A stretch of 64,000 nt of DNA from Dyadobacter sp. 3J3 (lineage in GTDB: Bacteria; Bacteroidota; Bacteroidia; Cytophagales; Spirosomataceae). Under the pieces are notes generated by a model. The model was not told the DNA's origin. It searched no databases and saw only the letters and a program-made list of their open reading frames with translations. Both the position numbers and the translations under genes were made by a program. Positions 33,863 through 42,051 of the stretch are shown here, piece by piece (within the stretch, counting starts at the first letter, position 1; each line of letters opens with the position of its first letter). Location of the stretch: the NCBI RefSeq assembly GCF_009801115.1, contig NZ_VTOL01000018.1, positions 35,204-99,203 on the forward strand, read 5' to 3'.

Positions 33863-36391
33863 ATGGATACAAGTAAAACCCGCCTTCCTATGCCCACAGC
33901 CCAGACCAACGCCCACAAGGGCCTCACCGACAGCCTGGTTACGCAATCCCGCATAACACATGGGGAAAACAAGGTGGCAGATACAAGCAAAAATGGCTTT
34001 CTGTCGGCGGTATTAGATCTGGTCAAGGAACCTATGCTGATCATACTGGTTGTTGCAGCAGGAATTTATTTTTTAACGGGCTCTACCGGTGAGGGCTTGT
34101 TTATGCTCGGTGCCATTATCCTCATTTCGGCAATATCCGTGTACCAGGATACCAAAAGCCGCAATGCCCTTGAAGAGTTAAAAACACTCACACAACCCAA
34201 ATGCTCTGTCATCAGAAATGGCATTGTTATAGAGATCTCGCGGGAGGAAATCGTCATTGGCGACTGCCTGATACTGGAAGAAGGCAACAAAATTCCGGCA
34301 GATGGTTTTGTACTTGAGGCCCACGACTTTTCGGTGAATGAATCGATATTAACAGGCGAGTCAATGGCGGTGGTAAAAACCGAACCCGGTGAAAAAATAT
34401 TCCAGGGGACACTTGTGGCCAGCGGAAGGGCTGTTTGTGAAATTGACGCGATAGGAAACGGCACCAATCTGGGAAAGATCGGTCTTAGTCTTGAATCCAT
34501 AGAACAAGAGGCAACGCCGCTGCAAATCCAGATCACAGACTTCGTTAAAAAAATGGCGATTGTAGGTATCGTCGTTTTCCTGATCGTCTGGGGTATCAAT
34601 TTTTATCGCTCACATCTTTTTTTAGACAGTTTGCTAAAAGCACTTGCCTTGGCAATGAGCATCTTACCCGAAGAGATACCTGTTGCATTCACCACGTTTA
34701 TGGCACTGGGTGCCTGGCGTCTGATGAAAATGGGGATTATCGTCAAAAAAACACAAACCATCGAAACCCTTGGCAGCGCAACAGTCATTTGTACAGATAA
34801 AACCGGCACAATTACCGAGAATAAAATGACATTGGCCAGCTTATTTCTGCCAGTTTCCAATGCGTTGATGGTACCAGACCAAAACCTGAACGATGAAGGT
34901 CAAAAACTAATTTCAATGGCCATGTGGTCCAGCGAGCCCGAGCCCTTTGACGCAATGGAGGTAGCGCTGCATGAAGCTTATGGCAAACGTATTCAAAGCG
35001 ATCTTCGACCTGATTTTAAACTGGTCCATGAATACCCCCTGGAAGGAAAACCTCCCATGATGACCCATGTTTTTGAAAATAGTAGTGGTGAAAGAATAAT
35101 AGCCGCGAAAGGAGCACCCGAAGCAATTATGGCTGTTTCGGATTTAACCGAATCCGCAAAGAGTGCCATTTTCGATGCCATGACAACACTTACAAGTGAA
35201 GGCTACCGCTTATTGGGTGTTGGTGAAAGCAAATTTGCGGGTAATGATTTTCCAGAAAAACAGCAGCAGATAAAATTTCAGTTTATGGGCCTTGTTGCAT
35301 TCTACGATCCGCCAAAGGCCAACATCCGAACGGTATTTGAGTCGTTTTATAAGGCCGGGATTCAGGTTAAAATCATAACCGGTGACAATGCCGCTACCAC
35401 GCAGAACATCGCCAGACAAATCGGATTTCAAGGAGCAGACCAGGCGATTTCGGGTGACGAGCTCATGCGCATGGACGACCAGACTTTACAGCAATGTGTA
35501 CTTGAAAAGCAGATTTTTGCGCGCATGTTTCCGGAAGCAAAACTGAAAGTTATCAACGCACTTAAGGAACAGGGACAAATTGTGGCCATGACCGGCGATG
35601 GCGTCAATGACGGCCCTGCATTAAAAGCGGCACATATAGGTATTGCTATGGGTAAAAAGGGAACTGAAATTGCCAAACAAGCTGCCTCTCTCATTTTGGT
35701 TGATGACGATCTTGGAAAAATGGTTGATGCTGTGGCGATGGGACGAAAAATTTATGTCAGCCTTAAAAACGCAATCCGTTACATTATCTCCATTCACATT
35801 CCAATCATTCTGACAGTTTTCATTCCTCTGGCGTTGAACTGGAAATACCCATCTATCTTCACACCGGTGCATATCATATTTTTTGAGCTGATCATGGGCC
35901 CCACCTGCTCGATTATTTATGAAAATGAACCGATGCAGCAAAATCTGCTTTTACAAAAACCAAGACCAGCCACATCCACATTTTTCAACCTGAAAGAATT
36001 GTCGGTAAGCATTGTACAAGGATTGGTTATTACGATCGGAATGCTTTTAATCTATCAATTTGCCGTTTCAAACCAGTATGACGAATCACTCACCAGATCC
36101 ATGGTCTTTATTGGACTGTTATCTGCCAATGTGTTTTTGACGTTGATCAACAGATCGTTTTATTATTCTGTTCTTACCACTTTAAGATATAAAAATAACC
36201 TGGTGACGCTGATCGTTGGTATCACTGTTTTACTTTCAGTACTGATTTTTGTAATCCCGGGCGTTAATCGCTTTTTTAGTCTGGAAGCTGTTAATCTGCG
36301 ACAGTTACTGATCAGCATCGGCATTGGATTTGCCTGCACAATCTGGTATGAAGGCGTCAAATTTTACAATAGGAAAAAGTCTCCTGTCTGA
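33863..36391 (+). CDS. Cation-translocating P-type ATPase (PEEIPV type)
   Basis: This 842-residue ATPase has TGES at 164-167, phosphorylated Asp312 in TDKTGTITEN, GDNAAT in the nucleotide domain and MTGDGVNDGPALKAAHIGIAM in the hinge. The helix-4 motif is ILPEEIPVAFTTFMALGAW (269-274 PEEIPV), typical of a bacterial P2-like subgroup whose ion is not established. The C-terminal half has the usual membrane domain (FELIMGPTCSIIYENEP). I chose the ATG at 33863 (MDTSKTRLP) over a TTG two codons earlier. It precedes HdeD after 32 bases, likely cotranscribed. Confidence 0.9.
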   Translation: MDTSKTRLPMPTAQTNAHKGLTDSLVTQSRITHGENKVADTSKNGFLSAVLDLVKEPMLIILVVAAGIYFLTGSTGEGLFMLGAIILISAISVYQDTKSRNALEELKTLTQPKCSVIRNGIVIEISREEIVIGDCLILEEGNKIPADGFVLEAHDFSVNESILTGESMAVVKTEPGEKIFQGTLVASGRAVCEIDAIGNGTNLGKIGLSLESIEQEATPLQIQITDFVKKMAIVGIVVFLIVWGINFYRSHLFLDSLLKALALAMSILPEEIPVAFTTFMALGAWRLMKMGIIVKKTQTIETLGSATVICTDKTGTITENKMTLASLFLPVSNALMVPDQNLNDEGQKLISMAMWSSEPEPFDAMEVALHEAYGKRIQSDLRPDFKLVHEYPLEGKPPMMTHVFENSSGERIIAAKGAPEAIMAVSDLTESAKSAIFDAMTTLTSEGYRLLGVGESKFAGNDFPEKQQQIKFQFMGLVAFYDPPKANIRTVFESFYKAGIQVKIITGDNAATTQNIARQIGFQGADQAISGDELMRMDDQTLQQCVLEKQIFARMFPEAKLKVINALKEQGQIVAMTGDGVNDGPALKAAHIGIAMGKKGTEIAKQAASLILVDDDLGKMVDAVAMGRKIYVSLKNAIRYIISIHIPIILTVFIPLALNWKYPSIFTPVHIIFFELIMGPTCSIIYENEPMQQNLLLQKPRPATSTFFNLKELSVSIVQGLVITIGMLLIYQFAVSNQYDESLTRSMVFIGLLSANVFLTLINRSFYYSVLTTLRYKNNLVTLIVGITVLLSVLIFVIPGVNRFFSLEAVNLRQLLISIGIGFACTIWYEGVKFYNRKKSPV

Positions 36392-36423
36392 CTTGATAAC
36401 TTAATATTTAACCAAACGAATAT

Positions 36424-36996
36424 ATGTCAAGGCACCTTGAACAGGTTAACAGTTACATCAATTACTGGTGGACATTTCTGATATCAGGGCTAATTTTGAT
36501 CTTACTGGCCATATTTGTGTATGCAAATCCTGATATTACCTACGCTGCATTAAGCCTGGCATTCGCAATGGTGTTTGTAACTAATGGAATATTGGAAATG
36601 ACATTTGCGATCAGTAGCCATAAGTCGTTAATTGGCTGGGGATGGTATGTGGCAGGAGGCATTTTCGACTTATTTATCGCGATTGTATTTTTTACCAATC
36701 CTATCCTTGCCGCAGCCTCGTTGCCACTTTTTGTTGGGTTCTGGCTGCTGATCCGAAGTGTCCTATTATTAGGCAGGAGCTTTCAAATTAAGAAAAAAGG
36801 GCTTGCTGACTGGCCCTGGCTTTTGTTTTCAGGGCTGGCAGGGCTATTCTTTTCACTGGTAAATATTTACAATCCTTTATTCGGATCTGATGTTGTCATT
36901 TTTTGGACCGCCGCCGCATTGCTGGTGGTAGGAATTTTCTATCTGCACTTCAGTATGCGGATACGAAAAACGCAGCATTGGATAATAAGCAAGTAA
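36424..36996 (+). CDS. HdeD-family (DUF308) membrane protein
   Basis: This 190-residue protein has six hydrophobic helices in three similar pairs, beginning WWTFLISGLILILLAIFVYANP and continuing GWGWYVAGGIFDLFIAIVFFTNP and WPWLLFSGLAGLFFSLVNIYNP. The repeated G-hydrophobic-NP pattern is typical of HdeD/DUF308 proteins, named from the E. coli acid-resistance island. It directly follows the P-type ATPase at 33863. A role in envelope stress is inferred from the family and context. Confidence 0.9.
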   Translation: MSRHLEQVNSYINYWWTFLISGLILILLAIFVYANPDITYAALSLAFAMVFVTNGILEMTFAISSHKSLIGWGWYVAGGIFDLFIAIVFFTNPILAAASLPLFVGFWLLIRSVLLLGRSFQIKKKGLADWPWLLFSGLAGLFFSLVNIYNPLFGSDVVIFWTAAALLVVGIFYLHFSMRIRKTQHWIISK

Positions 36997-37035
36997 ATAC
37001 CTGATTATTAATCTAAAAATCAGTACCAAGTCGTT

Positions 37036-38124
37036 TTAGAGAGAAATTGTTTTAACTATCACTCTTCCCTCCCTTTCAAAAGTACAAACCGCTGATTTGC
37101 TGCCTGGCATCATCGCCAGTTTTGGGTATTGGCCGTTACCCAAAACATGTGAATGCAAGTCTCCCGGTCTCCGAAACTGAATGGTACTATCTTGCTGCCA
37201 GGCGATTGCAGTGCCATTAGCAGCTTGAAGAATGACAGGCGTCCGGCCAATACCAAGCTTAATTTCCTGCATTCCGGGTTTTGATATAAAAACCTCCGTC
37301 TGCCTGCGCCAGACCGTAGTAATATTACCTTTTGCATCGACTGAGATATCACCGCCATCCATCGGACAAGCGTTGATCAGGTAATTTCCCACACCCAGTT
37401 TCTGCGCACTTCCGAAATGCCGACCGTTATCTTTTGAAGTAATCAGGTACATATTGCGTGCGCCGTCGAGTTTGTTACGGAACATGACGTGTATCTGCCC
37501 CGCTCCATCAATCACGGCAGATGGCTTACAGCAGTCACAAATACCTTCCTGACTGCCTTTATAAATAAGCTGGTTTTTTTCCCAGGTTAATCCTCCGTCG
37601 CTTGAAGAGGACCCGAATAAATTGTTATTCCCAAGACGGCTGTCAAGCCAGACTGTAAACAACCTGTTATCTTTTCCGGCACTAAGTCCGGATAACGCTT
37701 CCTTTGCAGTGGTATCCGAATCATTAACCCTGACCGGCGCAGACCATTTGTTGGTAGCCTTGTTTAAACTAACTGCAAAAAGATTTCCGTGATGATCGCC
37801 GACGGTTATCACTGTATAGTCTTTTGTTGTAGCGATCTGCGGCCCGCGGCCCATACCCAGCCCCATATTTGAAAAGTTGCCAATCAGATAAGGTTTGGAA
37901 TAAGAAACCCCGCCATCCTGGGAACTTATAAAATAAAGATCTTTTTCCTTACCCGTTTTAACTCCGTATACAATCCGGATGGTGCCTTTATCATCAACAG
38001 AAATTTCTGGCTGGCTACCTGTCCCAAGGTTATGCTCCGTGATTGATGGGTTATCGCGCCTGATATTTCCTTGTAAAATAAGAAAAAGGGCCAAAAAGAC
38101 CAACCTTGATTTTGATAGCGGCAT
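37036..38124 (-). CDS. Secreted BNR/sialidase-like propeller protein with CDCC and CPMDGG motifs
   Basis: This 362-residue exported protein consists of beta-propeller repeats with Asp-boxes: SQDGGVSYS, SSDGGLTWEK (174-183) and SKDNGRHFG. The catalytic residues of true sialidases are not evident. Unusual features are a CDCC cluster (Cys196, Cys198, Cys199) and NACPMDGG (Cys253, Met255). These are possible copper ligands, because the gene sits beside the copper block and similar propellers occur in copper loci of Bacteroidota. It is divergent from the Cys-rich gene at 38343. The fold is clear; a metal-related role is inference. Confidence 0.82.
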   Translation of the reverse strand: MPLSKSRLVFLALFLILQGNIRRDNPSITEHNLGTGSQPEISVDDKGTIRIVYGVKTGKEKDLYFISSQDGGVSYSKPYLIGNFSNMGLGMGRGPQIATTKDYTVITVGDHHGNLFAVSLNKATNKWSAPVRVNDSDTTAKEALSGLSAGKDNRLFTVWLDSRLGNNNLFGSSSSDGGLTWEKNQLIYKGSQEGICDCCKPSAVIDGAGQIHVMFRNKLDGARNMYLITSKDNGRHFGSAQKLGVGNYLINACPMDGGDISVDAKGNITTVWRRQTEVFISKPGMQEIKLGIGRTPVILQAANGTAIAWQQDSTIQFRRPGDLHSHVLGNGQYPKLAMMPGSKSAVCTFEREGRVIVKTISL

Positions 38125-38342
38125 AATCTGTTTTTTAAGATTTCAACATTCAATTTCTAAACTTTAAGCAACATTGCAATGCATTTTATTTTCATAAAAT
38201 TCTTTAACCTGTAATTATGTAAGCGTTGCCCATAATTCTATAATTAGCTTATAACTTTAATGATGATATTTGTGTTGTAGAAAGATCCAGCTCTTGCCGG
38301 GCCTTATTCTTTCCCTTAATAAATTTTGTAATTCTACTTTTT

Positions 38343-38726
38343 ATGAGATTTAACTTCCTTGCATTGCTACTGATGGCATGCTTACTGGTGATACCGGTAA
38401 GTTCCACTGTGGCATGTGGCAGCAAGAAAGCTGGTCACAAAAAGGAAATGAAGGCAAAAGAACATAAGAAAATGTGCTGCGACAGGCATGCGGATCAAAA
38501 AAAAGGCAATAAAAGTATACCATGCGATCACAATTGTAACCAATCCGGATGTGATTGCGGCCATGCCGTACCTGTATTTGCACTAAAAGCGCAGCCTTCT
38601 TTTTCCCTTCAAAAAAAGGAATACGTCACGCCGCTCAAGCTGCACTGGTTCTTCATTCAAATGGCTCCAAAACCCGTTTATCTCTCTCTTTGGATGCCCC
38701 CTAACCTAAGCTGTTTGTTATCCTGA
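38343..38726 (+). CDS. Small secreted Cys/His-rich protein, probable metal binder
   Basis: I know no name for this 127-residue protein. A signal peptide (MRFNFLALLLMACLLVIPVS) is followed by a Lys/His/Cys-rich stretch: Cys25, Cys45-Cys46, Cys61, Cys65, Cys70, Cys72 with His31, His41, His49, His63 and His74. That composition suits binding of a soft metal such as Cu(I). The C-terminus VYLSLWMPPNLSC resembles the end of the small protein at 15527. It opens the copper block and lies 79 bases before the HMA-DUF3347 gene. It may be a periplasmic copper sponge or chaperone; that is inference. Confidence 0.7.
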   Translation: MRFNFLALLLMACLLVIPVSSTVACGSKKAGHKKEMKAKEHKKMCCDRHADQKKGNKSIPCDHNCNQSGCDCGHAVPVFALKAQPSFSLQKKEYVTPLKLHWFFIQMAPKPVYLSLWMPPNLSCLLS

Positions 38727-38805
38727 CGCCACAGTTGCGTCTTTCAGAAGGCATTTTTTGCTTTTTGGATTAGTAATTATTAACAACAGTTTAAGTTTTT
38801 ATCAG

Positions 38806-39663
38806 ATGAAATCAATAAAAGTATTGATGGCAATTGTCTTATTGCTGTCCTCATTTCTGTTACAGGCAGAAATAAAAAATGTAGTTACTGAAAATGTAAC
38901 GATCTCCGGATCATGTGCGCTTTGTAAGACAGGGATTGAAAACGCGGCGTTTCAAAAAAATATATCTCAGGCAAGCTGGGACAAAGACACAAAAATTGCC
39001 ACTATTACTTACGATAACAGAAAGACATCAATTGATGTAATCCTTAAAAAGATCGCGTTGGCAGGATATGACAACAAAAACTATCTGGCCCCGGATGACG
39101 CCTTTGCCAGACTTGAAGAATGCTGTAAATACGAGCGACTTGGTAAAAAAGAAGTTATTGCAGAAAAAATGACTGCTGAACACCGGCACGGATCCGAGAT
39201 GGCATCGGCAGAAAAAACTGTCACTGCCGATACTGATCCTTTAAAAGCCGTTCTGGATGCCTACTTCTCGGTAAAAAATGCCCTGGTATCTTCTGACGGG
39301 AGTGCCGCATCCGTCAATGCTACAAACCTTGTGAAGGCTATCAAGGCAGTGAAAATGGAGGAGCTTGGAACAGCACAGCATATGGTTTGGATGAAGGTCA
39401 TGAAAGACCTGGATCTGGATGCTGACCGTATTTCAAAAACCAAAGACATCGCCCAGCAAAGAGAACGGTTTACTGTGCTTTCAGACAATATGTACAACCT
39501 TATCAAGAATGCAAAACCCGTGCAGCCTGTATATTATCAGCATTGCCCAATGGCCAACGACGGCAAAGGTGCAAACTGGCTTAGCCAGATACCTACGATA
39601 CAAAACCCGTATTACGGCGCACAGATGTTAAGCTGCGGTAAAACAACCGAGACCATCAAATAG
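38806..39663 (+). CDS. Exported HMA domain + DUF3347 copper-handling protein
   Basis: This 285-residue exported protein has a heavy-metal-associated domain with Cys37 and Cys40 in SGSCALCKTGIENAA, then a linker with His residues (EHRHGSEM), then DUF3347 (residues about 140-285). DUF3347 shows its signature YYQHCPMANDGKGANW and IQNPYYGAQMLSCG, a set of Cys, His and Met residues able to bind copper, related to CusF/CusB-type periplasmic carriers. I chose the ATG at 38806 (MKSIKVLM); upstream codons precede the signal peptide. It precedes the multicopper oxidase gene by 42 bases. Confidence 0.9.
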   Translation: MKSIKVLMAIVLLLSSFLLQAEIKNVVTENVTISGSCALCKTGIENAAFQKNISQASWDKDTKIATITYDNRKTSIDVILKKIALAGYDNKNYLAPDDAFARLEECCKYERLGKKEVIAEKMTAEHRHGSEMASAEKTVTADTDPLKAVLDAYFSVKNALVSSDGSAASVNATNLVKAIKAVKMEELGTAQHMVWMKVMKDLDLDADRISKTKDIAQQRERFTVLSDNMYNLIKNAKPVQPVYYQHCPMANDGKGANWLSQIPTIQNPYYGAQMLSCGKTTETIK

Positions 39664-39705
39664 AATAATCCTGTGCTTTATGTTCATTTTATCAAAACAC
39701 GCCTT

Positions 39706-42015
39706 ATGGATTTTCGTAAAAATATTAGCCCAGGCGCTTGGTTAATTCTGGCTATAATACTTTTTTTATCCGATGTTTCAACTGCTCAGAAAATCGTGCG
39801 TTACGACCTGTACGTAAGAGATACCACAGTAAATTTTTCCGGCAAAGAGAAAAGAGCCATTGCAGTAAATGGACACATCCCCATGCCTACCCTCACTTTT
39901 ACGGAAGGTGATACTGCTGAAATTTACGTACACAACGAACTGGACGAAGCGACTGGCCTGCACTGGCATGGATTGTTTTTGCCAAACAAATACGATGGTG
40001 TCCCTTTTTTGACACAGATGCCTATCAAGCCTCATACAACACATCTTTACAGGTTTGCTATTATTCAAAACGGCACGCATTGGTATCACAGCCATTTTGG
40101 TTTGCAGGAGCAGATCGGCATGTACGGATCAATGATCCTGAACAAAAAGAAGGAGCCTGATATTTCCACAGTCCCCATTGTATTAAGCGAGTGGACTGAC
40201 TTGAAACCTGAGAACGTGCACCGCATGCTGCATAATGCAAGTGACTGGTTTGCGATCAGAAAAGGGACTACACAAAGTTATTCGGAAGCAATCAGACAAG
40301 GCTATTTCAAAACAAAGCTGGCCAATGAGTGGAAGCGCATGAACGCAATGGATGTCAGCGATGTCTACTACGAAAAATTCCTGATCAATGGCAAAAATGA
40401 AAGCCAGCTCCCGCAGTTCAAACCTGGTGAAAAAGTGCGTTTGAGGATTTCAAACGGTGGTGCGTCAACCTATTTCTGGCTCAAATACGCAGGTGGAAAA
40501 ATGACCGTGGTCGCAAACGATGGTAATGATGTTGAGCCCGTCGAGGTCGACAGATTGATTATAGCCGTTTCAGAAACTTATGATGTGGTGGTTACTATTC
40601 CTGAAGTTACTCCAGGTGCGAAACCAGTTTCTTATGAATTTCTGGTCACCTCCGAAGACCGAACCAAATCCGCCTCCTTATTTCTCGGAGATGGTGTGAA
40701 ACAACTGGCTTCACCCATGCCTCGGTTGAAATATTTTGAAGGCATGAAGATGATGAACGGTATGATGAAAATGAACGGCGATCTTTATGATATGGGCATG
40801 AATATGAGCCTCAACAAGATGGATATGAACCTTGTAATGTACCCGGAAATTACAGGGGCCATAAAAGAAAAATCCTCTGAAAAAGTTGCTCAAAAACCGA
40901 AAACAGGCAAAATGGATGGTATGGAGATGGACGATAAAAAGCAGTCCGCAGATGCTGGACACATGGACCATAACATGTACAATAGCAATGCCTTATCCTC
41001 TATCACTACATTGAATTATGCCATGCTAAAATCAACATTAAATACCAGCCTGCCAAAAGCGGCATCTGTGAAAGAGCTCCGTTTTGTTCTCACCGGAAAT
41101 ATGAACAGGTACGTTTGGAGCCTGGACAATAAGGTGATTTCTGAAACCGATAAAATCCTGATTAAAAAAGGAGAAAATGTTCGCATGGTTATTTACAACA
41201 ATTCGATGATGCGTCACCCTATGCACTTGCATGGCCATGATTTCAGGGTATTGAACGGTCAGGGAGAAAACGCTCCACTGAAAAACGTGATTGATATCAT
41301 GCCCATGGAAACGGATACCCTGGAATTTGCCGCAACCGAAAGTGGAGACTGGTTTTTTCACTGTCATATTCTCTACCACATGATGAGTGGAATGGGCAGG
41401 ATTTTCTCATATGAAAATTCCCCGGCGAACCCAGAGATACCAAACACAAAACTGGCGCAGCGAAAACTCTATGCTGATGACCGGCAGCCTCATTTCATGG
41501 CGGAAAATGATATTGCCACTAACGGCAACGATGGCCAGGCTATGCTGCAAAATACCCGCTGGAGTATTGGTACCGAGTGGCGATTGGGATATAATGAGCA
41601 CCATGGCTATGAAACCGAAACCCATTTCGGGCGATACATTGGCAAAATGCAATGGCTGATGCCTTTCATAGGTTTCGACTGGCGTTATCGAAAAATGGGC
41701 ATGGACGAGGTGGAGACTAACCTTTTTGGCCAGCGGAACACAAAAGATCAACGGTCTGTTTTTAGTGCCGGTGTGAACTACACGTTGCCCATGCTTGTGA
41801 TGGCGCAGGCAGAAGTATTTTCAGATGGCAATGTCCGCTTTCAGCTGGAAAGGATGGATATACCTGTTTCAAAGCGTCTTCGGATGACCCTGATGGTAAA
41901 TACCGACAAGGAATACATGGCCGCAATTAGATATATTTTCACCAGGTACGTTGGTGCCACCGCGCATTATGACAGCGACATGGGGTTTGGTGTAGGGCTT
42001 ACTTTGAATTATTGA
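39706..42015 (+). CDS. Multicopper oxidase fused to a CopB-like outer-membrane domain (CopA-CopB fusion)
   Basis: Residues 1 to about 580 are a laccase-like oxidase of the CopA type, which oxidises Cu(I) in the periplasm. Copper ligands are HWHG (86-89), HWYHSH (125-130), HPMHLHGH (504-511) and HCHILYHMMSGM (552-563). Met-rich stretches (347-375 and 403-424) are extra Cu(I) sites, as in CopA. From about 617 (NTRWSIGTEWRLGYN) a roughly 150-residue tail with alternating strands ends in VGLTLNY, like the outer-membrane barrel protein CopB. A separate copB usually follows copA; here the tail is in the same frame. I chose Met at 39706 (MDFRKNIS), which gives a signal peptide ending in DVSTAQ. Confidence 0.88.
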   Translation: MDFRKNISPGAWLILAIILFLSDVSTAQKIVRYDLYVRDTTVNFSGKEKRAIAVNGHIPMPTLTFTEGDTAEIYVHNELDEATGLHWHGLFLPNKYDGVPFLTQMPIKPHTTHLYRFAIIQNGTHWYHSHFGLQEQIGMYGSMILNKKKEPDISTVPIVLSEWTDLKPENVHRMLHNASDWFAIRKGTTQSYSEAIRQGYFKTKLANEWKRMNAMDVSDVYYEKFLINGKNESQLPQFKPGEKVRLRISNGGASTYFWLKYAGGKMTVVANDGNDVEPVEVDRLIIAVSETYDVVVTIPEVTPGAKPVSYEFLVTSEDRTKSASLFLGDGVKQLASPMPRLKYFEGMKMMNGMMKMNGDLYDMGMNMSLNKMDMNLVMYPEITGAIKEKSSEKVAQKPKTGKMDGMEMDDKKQSADAGHMDHNMYNSNALSSITTLNYAMLKSTLNTSLPKAASVKELRFVLTGNMNRYVWSLDNKVISETDKILIKKGENVRMVIYNNSMMRHPMHLHGHDFRVLNGQGENAPLKNVIDIMPMETDTLEFAATESGDWFFHCHILYHMMSGMGRIFSYENSPANPEIPNTKLAQRKLYADDRQPHFMAENDIATNGNDGQAMLQNTRWSIGTEWRLGYNEHHGYETETHFGRYIGKMQWLMPFIGFDWRYRKMGMDEVETNLFGQRNTKDQRSVFSAGVNYTLPMLVMAQAEVFSDGNVRFQLERMDIPVSKRLRMTLMVNTDKEYMAAIRYIFTRYVGATAHYDSDMGFGVGLTLNY

Positions 42016-42051
42016 CAAGGATTAAATGCATTTAACCTTAAATGTTTAAAA

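Noticed and set aside
40741..40980. Met/His/Asp-rich repeats inside the multicopper oxidase as a DNA repeat
   Set aside because: They are codons for copper-binding Met-rich stretches of the protein, not a separate repeat.
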